A DNA stretch of 64,000 nucleotides, from the NCBI GenBank assembly GCA_958510825.1, contig OY294045.1, positions 95,044,988-95,108,987 of the forward strand, written 5' to 3'. Shown here in pieces: positions 1-12,554 of the stretch. Origin of the DNA: Brachypterus glaber (Eukaryota; Arthropoda; Insecta; Coleoptera; Kateretidae). Each line of letters begins with the position of its first letter. Position 1 is the first letter of the stretch. The notes under the pieces are model-generated. The model searched no databases. It had not been told where the DNA came from and worked only from the letters and a program-made list of their open reading frames with translations. The position numbers were made by a program, and so were the translations under genes.

Positions 1-311
1 TTATGTTAAAAACAATATTCTATAATAAACATGAAAATTATTATAATACTCGTAATCGAAACAACATAAATATTGATTTCATAAGACTAGATCGTTCAAG
101 AAATGGCATTAATTACTATGGACCTAAAGCATTCAATTGCCTCCCTACCAAGGTGAAATCCTTGTCAATCAAAACATTTAAAAATGTAATCAAAACATTT
201 CTAATAAAAAACAAATTTTACAAAATGGTTGATATTATTACTTATATGTATTCTATGTTTTTTTTAATTGTACTGTACATTGACGAGTGTAAACCCTTTG
301 TAACACAATAA
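1..311 (+). pseudogene. LINE ORF2 C-terminal end, copy 1
   Basis: Frame +3 from position 3 encodes the last ~100 residues of a jockey/CR1-like LINE ORF2, including the YNTRNRNN block and the GPKAFNCLP block that are typical of the C-terminus after the reverse-transcriptase thumb. The copy is cut by the window edge. It ends in an AATAAA-like signal (307-312) and runs straight into a (TTTC)n tail. The same sequence recurs at about 98% identity at 897-1207. The family is inferred from the motifs; the exact clade is not certain. Confidence 0.75.
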
Positions 312-314
312 ATT

Positions 315-1207
<893 letters not shown>

Positions 1208-1208
1208 A

Positions 1209-1210
1209 TT

Positions 1211-1306
<96 letters not shown>

Positions 1307-1320
1307 TGTTTCTTTCTTTC
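1209..1320. repeat. (TTTC)n microsatellite, tail of LINE copy 2
   Basis: About 28 TTTC units with one TTTG variant near 1307. They follow the same AATAAATTA junction as in copy 1, so this is the tail of LINE copy 2. Confidence 0.95.
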
Positions 1321-1412
1321 ATGGGTAAACCGATATTGCCCTCTCGAAAATTAACCTGCTTGGCTGACGCCTCGCAGATTAATTTTCTCATGGGCAATAT
1401 CTTACTTTACCC
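1321..1412. repeat. Short imperfect hairpin
   Basis: ATGGGTAAACCGATATTGCCC at the left pairs with GGGCAATATC...TTTACCCA at the right, and the inner AAAATTAA pairs with TTAATTTT, around a GC-richer loop (GGCTGACGCC). It looks like a small hairpin MITE abutting the TTTC tail. No coding potential. Confidence 0.6.
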
Positions 1413-1825
1413 ACTAGTATCATAAATAACTATTATTATAAAGTTTTATATACAATACTAATACCCACTATTACAAATTATCTCGAATTAGTAGTTATTA
1501 TTCGTCAGAAAGAATGTTAGAGAAATTTTATTTACTGTTTATTAACTTATCATAAAATGATAACAATTACACTATTTATCTAGTTTTTACCAAAATATTT
1601 ACAAATTAAAAAAAATCGATAATTTTGATCCTAAAATCAATAAAAATTTACTAATATTTGTTTTCACTAGGGATAAAAATAATAATAATAAGTTTAATAA
1701 TAAGATTAATTGTGTTAAAATAGTTACGCGTGTCAATAATAAAAAAATAAAAGTACTTGTAAAATCTAAACTTTAAAAAAATGCTTAAAATATATACTTT
1801 TTATAGTGCCCTACTATAAACTATT
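1413..1825. other. No gene seen (AT-rich)
   Basis: AT-rich sequence with many stops in all frames, homopolymer runs and no recognisable repeat copy elsewhere in the window. Confidence 0.6.
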
Positions 1826-2850
1826 ATAATTAGAATTTATAATTTATTTGAGGCGTATATATATTTATAGTATTATTAATTTGAGGCCAGTTCGCCTCAA
1901 TGATTATTTATATCGATAAAAAATCTAAAACAGAAAATAAAATAAAAATGTTCTTATCAGGCGCACCTATTTCTAGATGCACTGGTAAGGTATTGCGTTT
2001 AAAATAATACTTATCTGCTATATCTTCTTTACCTAAAAAATATTATTAGTCAATAGCTTACCAAAGTTTAAAAATGATGCCTAAATAAAAAAAATTTAAT
2101 AAAAATTTTTATTTGATAATAAAAAAATTTTAACCAAAGAGCCTATCACAGAAATACGAAAGCTAAAAGAATCAATTTTCATAAAATTGTGCAGAGATAA
2201 CTGTATTAGCGAATACTCTTCATCTTTATCTAATATTTGAACACCAATACTTAATGATGAAGTATTTCGCGGTAACTTAACTTTGCCCTCTTTTCAATAA
2301 AAAAGTTTTTATCAAATTAACTTCTCTACACGTTTTCAATAAAAAAGCTTTTTCCAAATTAATTTCTATACACCTTTTTATTGTTACGGGTGTCTTTGTT
2401 TCAATTACCTCGAAATGACAAATTTTGACATTTGTCATAATTTGATTGATAAAACCAAATATTGCACAAACTCTTTCAAAAACCAATAATTTTCTTTGAA
2501 AACGGGATCAGATTAGATCCCGAAACGTTAGAAGTTAACTTTTATTCAGTTTTTCGTTCTTTTTTAATTATTTTAACGATTTATCAAGAATTTTATTAAA
2601 AATTCTTTATTTAGGCAAAATTTTTAAACTTTGGTATTGACTAATAATATTTTGTAGGTAAAGAAGATATAGCTGATAAGTATTATTTTAAACGCAATAC
2701 CTTACCAGCGCATCTAGAAATAGGTGCGCCTGATAAGAATATTTTAATTTTATTTTCTGTTTTAGATTTTTTATCGATATAAATAATCATTGAGGCGAAA
2801 TGGCTCAAATTAATAATACTATAAATTATTATAAATTACAATTATTGCTC
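1826..2850. mobile_element. Fold-back element with ~250-bp inverted arms
   Basis: The left arm (about 1860-2110) and right arm (about 2585-2825) are reverse complements at roughly 93% identity. Both carry the landmarks TATCGATAAAAAATCTAAAA, CAGGCGCACCTATTTCTAGA and GGTAAGGTATTGCGTTTAAA. The left flank has an extra ~20 bp. The 470-bp centre has no convincing gene; its - strand frame 2277-2486 is a short internal duplication. The centre also carries a hammerhead-like hairpin (listed separately), suggesting a Penelope-related origin; that origin is inference. Confidence 0.75.
2496..2529 (+). ncRNA. Degenerate hammerhead-like motif
   Basis: GGGATC (2504-2509) pairs with GATCCC (2516-2521), followed by GAAACGTT, the layout of helix II plus the GAAA box and a self-complementary ACGT helix III. 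The required CTGANGA box is only TTGAAAA (2496-2502), so cleavage is not expected. It resembles the Penelope-type hammerheads at 23612-23657 and 35837-35877. Confidence 0.35.
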
Positions 2851-3084
2851 GTGTAATTTTGTTTCTAAAAAATAATTATTAAGGAGGACATTTGGTAAAT
2901 GTTTAAATACTTTTAATGCCATAGTTAAGGCACGCTCAAATGTTTTATTACATTTCTGTGCTTTTAGCATTTATTTGAAAATGATTACCATTGTGTATAT
3001 TATGTAACTACTTTCTATGCAATAAATATTGTTATTATTATAAATATCTCAGAGTAAAAGATGTTTGAATTTATAAGTTAATAT
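2851..3084. other. No gene seen
   Basis: AT-rich spacer between the fold-back element and the LINE 3' end; nothing recognisable. Confidence 0.5.
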
Positions 3085-5340
3085 ACATAGTAATAGTAAT
3101 AGTATTTATTGACCAATTTGATACATAAAGTACATTTGGTAAGTCAACATATAGATATTTAAAAAATACAAATATTATTTTAGACTAACATACACATACA
3201 CAACGTTATACTTATATGTACTACAAATATAAAACTTATCACAATTGTATAAAAAGAATTACATGTTACAAATGTTACATTTAAAAGCATATTAAAATTT
3301 TAATAATTTAGATATTTTTTAACTTCTTGTTTAAATCTATTATAGTTAACAATTTTTTTAATGGAAGAGGGTAATTTGTTATAAAATACGGTACAACAAT
3401 ATAGTGGAGAATTTTCATAAAAAGCCTTTGAGTGACGCGGGATTTGTAAGTCATATCTGCGAGTAGTATTGTATGAATGAGTATCCGAATTAGAAATAAA
3501 TTGATCCATATTATTTTTAACAAACAGGATACAGCGCAGGATATAAATGCAAGAGACCGTTAAAATTTGTTTTTCTTTAAATATCTGCCTACATGAGTCC
3601 CTAAATCCCATATTAAATATAAGGCGAATAAGGCGTTTTTGTGCTATAAAAATCCTATTTATATATGAACTGCAACCCCAACATATAATATTGTAAGATA
3701 TATGCGTGTAAGCAAGAGAATAATACATACTTAAAATACCTGACTCATTTAGATCACCTTTCATTTTTAATATTCCAAAGTATGCACTACTTAATTTCTT
3801 GCAGATAGAATCAATGTGCAAATTCCATGATAAACTAGCATCAAAAAGGGTACCTAAAAATTTAATGGAAGAACTAAATGTGACATCTGGAATAACAAAA
3901 TTTTTTTTCTGATATAAAAATTAATTGCTAGTGTTTTTGACTTTTTTAAAACCAATCTATTCCTCTGGCACCAAGCATTAAAATCGTTTATTAAATTCAT
4001 TATAAGAGTGTAAAGTTCATTAGTGTAAAGAGAGGATATCAAAATGGTGGTATCATCTGCGAACATTATTGTTAAGGCACGTGTAATATGTTTTGGTAAG
4101 TCATTAATGTAGATTAAAAACAATAGTGGGCCTAAAACAGAACCCTGAGGTACACCCAACTTTGAAAAAAACTTTTTGGATTTAAACTTATGATTTAAAT
4201 TAATAATAAGCATTCGGTTTTTCATATAGGTATATAACCACCTAGAAATATTATCCGGAATTTTAAAATTATCAACTTTTACTTTCAGGAAATCTGGTCG
4301 TACGGTATCAAAAGCTTTGATAAGGTCGAATTGAAAACATACAACAAATTTATTTAAATCGAGTTCAGAATAAGCAAAATTAAGTAACTGGCAGGATGCA
4401 GTTTCTGTGGACCTTCCATTTCTAAATCCATGTTGATACACAGATAACAATTTATTTTGTTCAACGTATTCTATAATAGACTTAAAAACTATTTTTTCCA
4501 TTACTTTTGAGAAAGTATTAAGTAAGGAAATCTGCCTGTAATTGTCGATGTTTAATTTATTTCCCTTTTTATGCAAAGGCATTACTAAAGCTGTCTTATA
4601 TATTGTTGGAAATTGACCTTGTATGAGAGACTGATTTACTAAGTACGTAAATGGTTTAATAACTAAATCTATAATCTTAAGGATTGTAAAAGTCGATAGT
4701 TCATCGGATCCGCATGATGATTTGTTTTTAAATGAGCTTAACACATCTAATACTTCAGATTCTCTTATTGGATCAGACCGAAATGCAATATTAGGAGAAT
4801 ATTCTAAAGAAGTACATGGTAATGATATGTTCTGTCCGAAGTGATTTGAGATAGTAGCATCAGCAATACTAGAAAAGTGTGATCCAAACAAGTTAGCAAT
4901 ATCATTTTCATTTTCAAAAACTTCGGAATCGTTTTCAATTTTTAGAATATGGCTTTTGACTTTATTTCGACCAAGTTTTTTATTTATCAAATTCCATGTC
5001 GTTTTGGTTTTGTTTGTGCTATTTATTATTTTTTGTGAGTTGTAGGCTTTTTTTGCGTTACGTATTTTTATCCTATAAATATTTTTTGCACTTTTGTAGT
5101 CATGAGAGGATATTAAATTGCTCTTTAAAAGTTCAAATTTAAATTTTAACTGATTACCTTCCTCTATAAGTTCTGCACCTAACCAACCCTTATCATACTT
5201 AATAACTTTTATACGTTTGAAATCTTTAGGACAGGAAACATCAAAACACCAACCTACAGTTTCTACAAACCAGTTAAAACCTTCGTTAATAGTTAGTGAA
5301 AATAACTCATCCCAAACGATTCTATTCAAATGAGTTCTGA
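3085..5340 (-). pseudogene. 5'-truncated jockey-like LINE with reverse transcriptase
   Basis: The - strand frame 5329-3854 encodes a LINE reverse transcriptase lacking the endonuclease. Visible blocks are NYRQISLLNTFSKVMEKIV (motif 0/1), QHGFRNGRSTETA (motif 2), FQFDLIKAFDTV with the motif A aspartate, GVPQGSVLGPLLFLIYINDL (motif B) and the catalytic FADD (motif C). A one-base loss in an A-run near 3899-3906 shifts the frame; the thumb and C-terminus continue in the frame 3821-3300. The 3' end has AATAAA and a short (ATTACT)n tail near 3085. Related to, but distinct from, LINE A at 45555. It is not expected to be active. Confidence 0.88.
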
Positions 5341-5368
5341 ATTCCTCAATGTTACATACATAATATGT

Positions 5369-6088
5369 ATACAGTGCGGTCCAAAAGTCACCCCCCCTTT
5401 TAACTTTTAAACGATTTGAGATATCGACTTTAAATTTAGAACTCTTAAATAAGACAACTTAAACTATCTTTTAGCATATATTTGATATTTTCAGCTCTTA
5501 AAATGTGGGCAGGGGGGCATGGGGGGACATTTTTTTAAATGGAAAGGGGGGTCGTGTGATACATAATTTTAAAGCTTATAAAATTCTCTATTTAAACTAA
5601 CATTTTTAAATTTTTTAAAAATGTTTTTTAAGGTTTTGATTTTTTAATTTTTTGTGCTAAAGCATTTGATTATTTAAGTTTTTTTTTATAAATTTTTATT
5701 TATATTAACTAAAATTAGTTTAAAAGTATAATTAACTTTTTTTTATGATGAAATTAGGTATTTTTAAAAAATTATTTGTTTTTTTTAGAGGTATTTTGAC
5801 ATTAATACCCATTTTCAACCCCATTTTATACCCAATTTTTTTTTTTTTTATTTAAAAATATGGAGTTAAATGGAAAATTTTATAAGCTTTAAAATGATGT
5901 ATTACACGACTCCCCTTTCTATTTAAAAAAAATGTGCCCCCCTGCCCACATTTTAAGAGCTGAAAGTATTAAATATATGCTAAAAGATAGTTTAAGTTGT
6001 CTTATTTAAAAGTTCCAAATTTGAAGTCGATATCTCAACTCGTTCAAAAGTTAAAAGGGGGGGGTTGACTTTTGGACCGCACTGTATA
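5369..6088. mobile_element. Fold-back MITE family F1, copy 1
   Basis: The ends TACAGTGCGGTCCAAAAGTC and GACTTTTGGACCGCACTGTA are perfect reverse complements, flanked by TA, as in Tc1/mariner-type elements. The arms are at least 200 bp long (landmarks GATATCGACTT and ATTTGATATTTTCAGCTC), with a central T-rich region. No transposase frame. Further copies lie at 12555-13278 and 59760-60346 and a fragment at 16210-16275. This copy ends about 115 bp upstream of the first CAP exon acceptor. Confidence 0.9.
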
Positions 6089-6205
6089 TATACACTGTAT
6101 ATATAATATTATATTATATTACAAAGAATGTCCCAGAATAAATTTAGAATGTACTATCAAAAATAAAGCATTTTTTTGCGTATTACATGTTTCCTTTTTT
6201 TTTAG

Positions 6206-7097
6206 AGAAAAAGCCCTATAATGGACTTAGAACAAGAATTTCTTAAAGCCCATAATGAATACCGAAAAAAACATGGCGTTCCACCACTAAAACTAAACAA
6301 AGAAATCAGCAAAGTAAGCAAAAGTTGGGCGCAAAGACTAATAGCTAGACGTGATCTTCAACACAGTACAAATCACGAATATGGAGAAAATTTGTACTGT
6401 ATGCAATCCTCTAATCCAAATTTTACTTTTTCTGGAAGAGATCCAGTGGATAGTTGGTATGAAGAAATAAAAGTTCATACTTTTGGAATAGAACCTTCAA
6501 GTTTGGCTTCTGGACATTTTACTCAAGTAATTTGGAGAGAATCTAAAGAAGTAGGGGTAGCATTTGTCAAAGAAGGAGGGAGATTGATCGTATGTGCAAA
6601 CTATTATCCTCCAGGAAACATTTGTGGAAGTTTTGCAGAAAACGTTCCTCCAGTTGGAGGATTTTCTAACTCAAATAATAACCACGAAGGTGTTTTAAAT
6701 AAAATGTCCAAACTGATTTTGAGTAAAAAACATTCCACGAAAGATCCGAAAAAGGGCACTGAAGGTAATTTTGAGGAAGACTTTTTGAAAGCGCACAACG
6801 ATTATAGGGCTTTACATGGAGTCCGACCTTTAAAATTAGACAAAAAATTGTGCAAATATAGCGAGGAGTGGGCAAAGCATTTAGCTGATTCTAATAAGTT
6901 ACAACACAGGCCAGAAAGTAATTATGGAGAGAACATTTTTAGTGTATATTCGACTGATCCGCATTTTAGCATTAATGGTAAAGAACCAGTGGAGAGATGG
7001 TATGAGGAAATACAGTATCATCCATTTGGAAAGGAGCCCAATAGTTTAAAATCTGGCCACTTTACGCAGGTTATTTGGAAAACTAGTGAATTTTTAG
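6206..7097 (+). CDS. Four-CAP-domain GAPR-1-like protein, exon 1 (CAP domains 1 and 2)
   Basis: CAP (SCP/TAPS, PF00188-type) domains of the GAPR-1/GLIPR2 kind, which lack a signal peptide and in known members sit on intracellular membranes. The ATG at 6221 starts the protein; a T-tract and AG (6204-6205) precede it, so a 5' exon may lie upstream. Domain 1 (residues ~3-145) shows HNEYRKKHG, LQH48, YGE56N, WYEE82, SGH99FTQVIW and VCANYYPPGN, so the His/Glu/Glu/His set is complete. After a 35-residue Lys/Ser linker, domain 2 starts at ~183 with H229, E237, E263 and H280. The exon ends at G|GTAGGT (phase 1) inside domain 2. Joined to 11232-11456, 13314-13646, 15239-15507 and 16848-17207 it gives exactly 688 codons including the stop. 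Single-domain members have about 150 residues, so four in one chain is unusual. Confidence 0.9.
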
Positions 7098-7130
7098 GTA
7101 GGTCTATAAAATATGTCAATTTTAATTTTT

Positions 7131-7858
7131 AGCTGACCTTTAATAAACTCAATTTAAATGTATCAAAGTGTTCTGTAATGTCTGTTCATAAAACAAAGCA
7201 ACCTTTTTTGTACAGTTATAAAATAGACGGTGAGAACTTATGCAGAGTGTCTGAAGTCAGAGACTTGGGTGTGTTATTCGATCATAAACTTACGTTTAAG
7301 AGCCACATAACCAATGTTGTAAACTCGTGTCTACAAATGTACGGATTTATTGTGAGGAATACCAAAGATTTTAACGATATATCATGTGTAATAAGTTTAC
7401 ATAACACATTGGTAAAAAGTAAACTCGAATACTGCTCGGTAGTGTGGAGTCCATTATATAACATAGATATGGACCTTCTTGAAAGTGTTCAAAAGAAATT
7501 TTTAAAATATCTTGACTACAAACAGACTGGAACTTACAATCATCGAGCAAATTACACTACCCTTCTGTCAAAATATAAATTTATTTCCTTAAAACAAAGT
7601 CGATGTAATAGCCTAATGATTTTTTTGCACAAACTACTGAATGGCCAGCAAGATAATTCCGATTTTCTGAAGAAATTACCGTTTCGTGTACCTCTATCCA
7701 CTAGAAATGAAGACCTATTTTATGTTCCTTCTTCAAGGACAAATCAATATAAAATGTCACCTCTATATAGAATGTGCCAACTGGGAAATTTCGTTAATAA
7801 AGAAATTGACTTTTTTAACGTAAATATCAAAACTATCATAGATTTAAACATTAATTAA
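7131..7858 (+). pseudogene. 5'-truncated LINE reverse-transcriptase C-terminus in CAP intron 1
   Basis: Open frame from about 7134 to the stop at 7858. It begins inside the post-motif-C region (LTFNKLNLNVSKCSVM block) and continues with RDLGVLFDHKLTFKSHI, KSKLEYCSVVWSP and VQKKFLKYL, typical of jockey-like ORF2, then the RVPLSTRNEDLFYVP and SPLYRMC C-terminal blocks. It is followed by a short 3' UTR and an (AAAT)n tail. It inserted only ~33 bp downstream of the exon 1 splice donor. LINE C (55741-56538) has the same C-terminal organisation and tail type, so they are close relatives. Confidence 0.85.
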
Positions 7859-7940
7859 TTTTTTTGTACATATGTAAAAATTTTATTTATTTTTTTTTTA
7901 CCAGACCCTGTAATTGGATCCATTGGATCTGTAGGATTTG

Positions 7941-8101
<161 letters not shown>

Positions 8102-8540
8102 GATTTATTTCTTTGGTCTAGTTTCAGAAGCTTTTAAATTACAGATCAAAGGCAAGCAAGGGCTGGCTTGCCATGCCTAGCTTTAATTAACATTAACCCA
8201 AAAGTACTCTTAATTTTTAGATTTAACTTTTTTTGGTTTCTAACATGCCTTACGATTACACAGAACCACAAAAGTTTTTTATAAACCAGACTTAATTTTT
8301 TCTACGTATTTTTGGGCGCTGAAAATAAATATGACAATAAAAACATTTATTGACCCTCAATATCTTGAGGTATAGCGCACATTGGATTTTTTTTATGAAT
8401 TCAAAGCCAAACAAAAATCCGCAAGATTGCAGAAAAAGTTTTTTATGAAAATATTGCTAAACAAAAATGATTTATGACATAACTTTTAGATTTTAAATTA
8501 CACAATAAAGACTTCCATTATCCCTAATTTGTTTCAAAGC
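8102..8540. other. CAP intron 1, no gene seen
   Basis: AT-rich intronic sequence; frames are short and show no similarity I recognise. Confidence 0.5.
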
Positions 8541-8948
8541 CACACGCACAGTGAAAAAATTTTATCGTTAAGCTGGTAAAAACCTAAAATAATCTTTTTT
8601 ATTGCAAAACTGGTAAACAAGCGTTTAAGAGGTCATCCATTTTATAAATAATAATAAATTTTCAATAAATAAAATGGCGGATTCAATACGGTGGACAAAA
8701 ATGATTAGTTATAATTAGTTTTTTTTTTCATAAATAAACAAATATTTTTATGAAAAAAAAAAAAACTAATTATAACTAATTTAAAATATTTTAGTCTACC
8801 ATATTGGATCCGCCATTTTATTTTTTGAAAATGTATTACTTCTTTTCAAATGGACAACCTCTAAAACGCTCATTTGCAAGTTTTGCAAAAAAAGCTTATT
8901 TTCGGTTTTTACCAGCTTTATGATTAAATTTTGCCACTGTGCGTGTGG
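8541..8948. mobile_element. Fold-back MITE
   Basis: CACACGCACAGTG at the left end mirrors CACTGTGCGTGTG at the right. Long arms (8541-8720 and 8745-8948) share GCTGGTAAAAACC, TGGCGGATTC and AACTAATTATAACTAAT in inverted form around an A/T loop at about 8730. No coding capacity. Confidence 0.85.
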
Positions 8949-8957
8949 TCTTCCTAT

Positions 8958-9206
8958 TTAACCTCTTCAGGGACGATTTTTTTGTTTAAATTAATTTAGT
9001 AGCAAAATTAAAAAATGCTTTTTATTGTCAAAACAAGTAAACAACTGAAGATATGCGAATCTTGACCATTGGATGTCGCTTGTGGTTGGGAACAAAGCAA
9101 ATGGCAACAGCTATAGCAACTGAGCAATACGGAATTCGGTGAATTTAATTTTGCGGGGTTTATTTTTAAACGTACACATATGTGCCCATGTCCCTGAAGA
9201 GGTTAA
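8958..9206. mobile_element. piggyBac-like MITE, copy 1
   Basis: A perfect terminal inverted repeat CCTCTTCAGGGAC/GTCCCTGAAGAGG is flanked on both sides by TTAA, the target duplication of piggyBac elements. The 249-bp body has no transposase. A second, more decayed copy lies in the same orientation at 10352-10640. Assignment to piggyBac rests on TTAA plus the terminal repeat. Confidence 0.85.
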
Positions 9207-10052
9207 ACCAAATTTTCACTGTTTTTTAAAAATTATTACAACGTAACTTTCGTTAAATTTTTAATTAATTCATTCTAATTTTTAAAATCGATTTTAAGAC
9301 CTCATTAAAAACTCTATTTTTACATCGGCACTTAGTGCTACTAAGAGTATTGAAATATTCGCCGAAAAGTCAAAATCTTTGACCACTTTTTTTTCACATT
9401 TCTCGACGTTTTAGACCATTCTGAGTCGAAATCAGTAAAAAAAATTTTGCGTCCGTCTGTCTGTCTGTCTGTCTAGGTGTAAACTCTCTAACTCCATTTC
9501 TACATGAGATATCGACTTGCGGTTTTTTGCATATTGTTTCTTATCGTATTCTGAAGAGCTGATTAGATTTTGGGGTAAACGACTGGGGGTAAGGGGGTAA
9601 AAATAGGGTAAAACTCCTATTTTTAGCGTTTTTTGTTTATAATTAAGGCAATTATTATTGTATTTGGTTAATTTAACACTTATATAAAAGATAATTTTAA
9701 ATTGGTCAAAAAATGTTATAAACAATGTTTTCCTAAAACGCATTGTTTTCGAGATATTGGCGTTAAAAGCAGTAAAAGGTTCTTTTAGCATATTTATAAA
9801 TATGTGAGAACATATTTATAACTCGATTTCAAAAAATTATATTTTAAATAAAAGATCTTTTTAAGCCCTATAAAAAATGTTATATACAGTTTTTTGCTAG
9901 AATAACATGTTTTAAAGATACAGAATTTAAAATCAAACAAAACACCTAGTTTGAAATTTGCAAACTAGATGGCTCTAGTGTACAATAGTGCCGATGTTTT
10001 GACATCATCTAGTTTGTGATTGAATTATAATTAAACTCTAATTTAACTCTGC
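9207..10052. other. CAP intron 1, no gene; (TCTG)n at 9452-9472
   Basis: AT-rich intron. A short TCTG repeat sits inside a tract of the type '...CCGTCTGTCTGTCTGTCTG...' that recurs near 11880, 29672 and 36775. The - strand frame 9791-9432 runs through this repeat and shows no conserved features. Confidence 0.5.
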
Positions 10053-10268
10053 TACACTGAGAACTTGTTACCGTAGTAGATACTAAACGTTTTTGCCTAT
10101 TTGGAACCCCAGGCAACATTTGTTATTAATTACAAGTCGTTACAGTAAAAAATAACGTCGTTCTGTTATGTTTTACTGTAACAACTTGTATTTATTAAGA
10201 AATGTTGCCTGGGGTTCCAAATGGGCAAAAACGTTTAGTATCTAGTACGGTAACGAGTTTTCAGTGTA
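10053..10268. mobile_element. Hairpin MITE, 216 bp
   Basis: TACACTGAGAACTTGTTACC at the left mirrors GGTAACGAGTTTTCAGTGTA at the right. The inner arms (TTTGGAACCCCAGGCAACAT and inverse; ACAAGT..GTTACAGTAAAA and inverse) give a nearly full-length hairpin bounded by TA. Confidence 0.85.
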
Positions 10269-10351
10269 GTATTTTCTTTCGTTTTCTGCTTGTTAAAATG
10301 GGAATAAGATTTGAGTGTAATGTTAAGATTCCATGGTAAAATTTATTTAAT

Positions 10352-10640
10352 TTAACCAAGAGGTCCTGAAGAGGGACGAATTTTTTGTTTAAATTAATTT
10401 ACTAGCAAAAGTTAAAAATGCTTTTTATCGTCAAAACAAGTAAACAACTGAAGATATGCTAATCTTGGCCATTGGATGTCGCTTGTGGTTGGAAACAAAG
10501 CAAATGGCAACAGCTCTAGCCACTGAGCAATAAGGAATTTGGTGATTTTTATTTTTCGGAGTTTATTTGTGGGTGTGGTGGGTGTTCTGTGGTTTATTTT
10601 TAAACGTACACATATGTGCCTATGTCCCTGAAGAGGTTAA
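10352..10640. mobile_element. piggyBac-like MITE, copy 2
   Basis: Body about 88% identical to 8958-9206 (landmarks AACAACTGAAGATATGC and ATTGGATGTCGCTTGTGGTT). The left terminal repeat is rearranged (CCAAGAGGTCCTGAAGAGGG); the right end GTCCCTGAAGAGG-TTAA is intact. A 30-bp G/T-rich insertion near 10568 sets it apart. Confidence 0.8.
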
Positions 10641-11231
10641 TAAAAAATAAAAGTAGGGGTGTCCTTTTTTAATCAATATTTAAAAGCACCCGATTTCTAC
10701 GCCTACGATCAATTAATCATTATTGGTTTTAAACTACATCCTAATTTCCATTTTTTTTAGTCCAACGGTATCTCCAGTTAGTGAATGTAAAATATGCAAA
10801 AAAATCCCTTTCAAAGGACTGTAGGTTCCTAGGGAAAGGATTTTGAATAAAATTTCATAAAAAATCACCTTCCAAACTTATAAGTATTATTTTTTTTTAT
10901 TTTATTTATTTTTTTATTTTAATTAATATTTTATTAACTTTTAATTTTTTGTTAAGTTACTATTCAATAAACTACATTAAATTTTAGTAAGTTAAAGAAA
11001 ATTTAATATTTTGTTTTTTTTTTAATAATACAAATGAAAATCCTTTTTATCAAAAAGTGGTGTACAGATTTTTTTAAATTTGTTCTTAAAATAATCGTAA
11101 GCCATGTTATAAGGTCATAAAGCAAAAAAAAATTATAAAAAATGTTGCTTTTATCATTAATACAATATGCCTATCTGCAAATGATTTAGAGAAGCCCCAA
11201 AAAGTTATTTATTTTTATTTATATTTTTTAG
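10641..11231. other. End of CAP intron 1, no gene seen
   Basis: Very AT-rich. The last bases form the acceptor TTTTTATATTTTTTAG at 11231. Confidence 0.5.
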
Positions 11232-11456
11232 GCGTTGGAGTGGCCAAAAATCACAAAGGAAGCATTTACGTAGTTGCAAATTACTCACCAGCAGGAAATT
11301 TTGTCGGTGATTATATTGATAATGTTCCACCTCTAAAACCTTTACTAGGAAAAGATCAATCAGATTTTGAAATAGACCTATCTCTCACTGAACCAGTTAC
11401 TGAAAAATCTAGTCCCAATAATAGTAATGGAATTAGCAAAAGTAGTGGAACTGAAG
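11232..11456 (+). CDS. Four-CAP gene exon 2 (end of CAP domain 2, linker)
   Basis: Phase-1 entry completes the Gly codon of exon 1 and reads GVGVAKNHKGSIYVVANYSP, the final strand and CAP2 signature (VANYSPAGN) of domain 2, then DNVPPLKP. About 40 Ser/Asn/Glu-rich residues follow as an interdomain linker before the donor G|GTATGT (phase 1). Exon 75 codons long. The frame continuing past 11456 is intronic and should not be translated. Confidence 0.88.
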
Positions 11457-11499
11457 GTATGTATGGGTTATATGTTTTATTTTATTTATGGTTTTGGTT

Positions 11500-11812
11500 A
11501 TGGTTATTAGGCTGGAGGGTAGCTATCTACACGCACTTAGGCCACTTAGCTGGGCCCATTGTACTACCTTCCTTTGGTCGCAGCAATTTAGCCTCTCAGC
11601 CATCCAATTCTTTGAATATATCTAAGAAGATGTCTGGGAGTGATGCTGCTTATACCGGCCATGTCGAGCCAGTACTCGTCTAGCATGGACCCTCTTATTA
11701 AGGCTAAAGCTGGACAGTGACATAACACATGTTCCATTGTTTCCTCTTCCATGTAGCATCCTCTACAGATAGGGTCGACTGGCTTTCCCATGATGTTAAG
11801 ATGTTTATTTAG
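11500..11812 (-). pseudogene. LINE C-terminal zinc-knuckle fragment in CAP intron 2
   Basis: The - strand frame from 11812 reads LNKHLNIMGKPVDPICRGC, then EEETMEHVLCHCPAL: a Cys/His knuckle (C-x2-C-x7-H-x4-C) found at the very C-terminus of RNase H-bearing LINEs (I/R1/jockey types). Stop near 11588, 3' tail rich in ATAACC/AATAAAA near 11465-11510. The fragment at 63700-64000 ends where this one would begin, so both appear to come from one family. It is followed on the + strand side by a (TTTA)n run. Confidence 0.75.
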
Positions 11813-11813
11813 T

Positions 11814-11848
<35 letters not shown>

Positions 11849-11850
11849 GG
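11811..11850. repeat. (TTTA)n microsatellite
   Basis: About nine TTTA units abutting the 5' side of the - strand LINE fragment. Confidence 0.9.
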
Positions 11851-11877
11851 GGATTATACTAATCAATTTCGAGCAGA

Positions 11878-12480
11878 AATAATGTCGGTCGGTCGGTTGA
11901 TCGGTTGATCGTTCGATCGGTCTGTCCGGAAAATCTTGTGGGCCCGATAACTTAAGAACGCTTTAAGCTAGAGACTTGACATTTGGCATACAGGTATTTT
12001 ACCAAAAGTTTTCTCTCGAAATTGTTTTTGATGAACATTGGGGTGGGACAAGGGAGGAAAAATACAATATTTTTTACAAAAAATTGAAAATTGTAGGGGA
12101 TTTTGAGGTTGCTGAAATTGAATCTGATAATAAAAAAATTCTAACCACCTCCGGGGGGTGATTTTTGTGAAAATTTGTATAATGAGGCTTCTGAGGTTGC
12201 TGAAATTGAATCTGATAATAAAAATGCTAGGGTGGGTGGTGATTTTCGTGAAAATTGGTATATAGGGGTTTTTGAGGTTGTTAAAAACTGAATCTTAGAA
12301 TAAAACAATTTTAAATACACCCCTTGAGGGGCGCACGGGGGCGGGGGATAATTTTCGTAAAAATTGATATATTAGGGTTTTAGAGGTTGAAAGTAAATCC
12401 GAAAATAAAAAATACATCTCACGCATGTAGGTCGAAAAATGGGAAAGCTTTTTTACTAGGAAGTGTATTTTTTTTTATAA
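11878..12480. repeat. Shared tract plus degenerate ~100-bp tandem repeat
   Basis: The block GATAACTTAAGAACGCTTT (about 11946-11966) recurs near 36791-36810 with its flanks, so it is a dispersed repeat. From 12098 to 12400 about three copies of a ~95-100-bp unit follow, each with GAGGTTGCTGAAATTGAATC-like text, then GTGATTTTCGTGAAAATTG. The short frame 11976-12161 is contained in this repeat. No gene. Confidence 0.7.
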
Positions 12481-12554
12481 AATTAAAACTCAAAGAACTT
12501 ATACTTTTCTCATATTAATATGAGAATATTATTAATTAATAATATTATGATATT

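Noticed and set aside
11240..11683. Taking the whole open frame past 11456 as CAP coding sequence
   Set aside because: The donor at 11457 joins in phase to exon 3; beyond it lie intron and an antisense LINE fragment.
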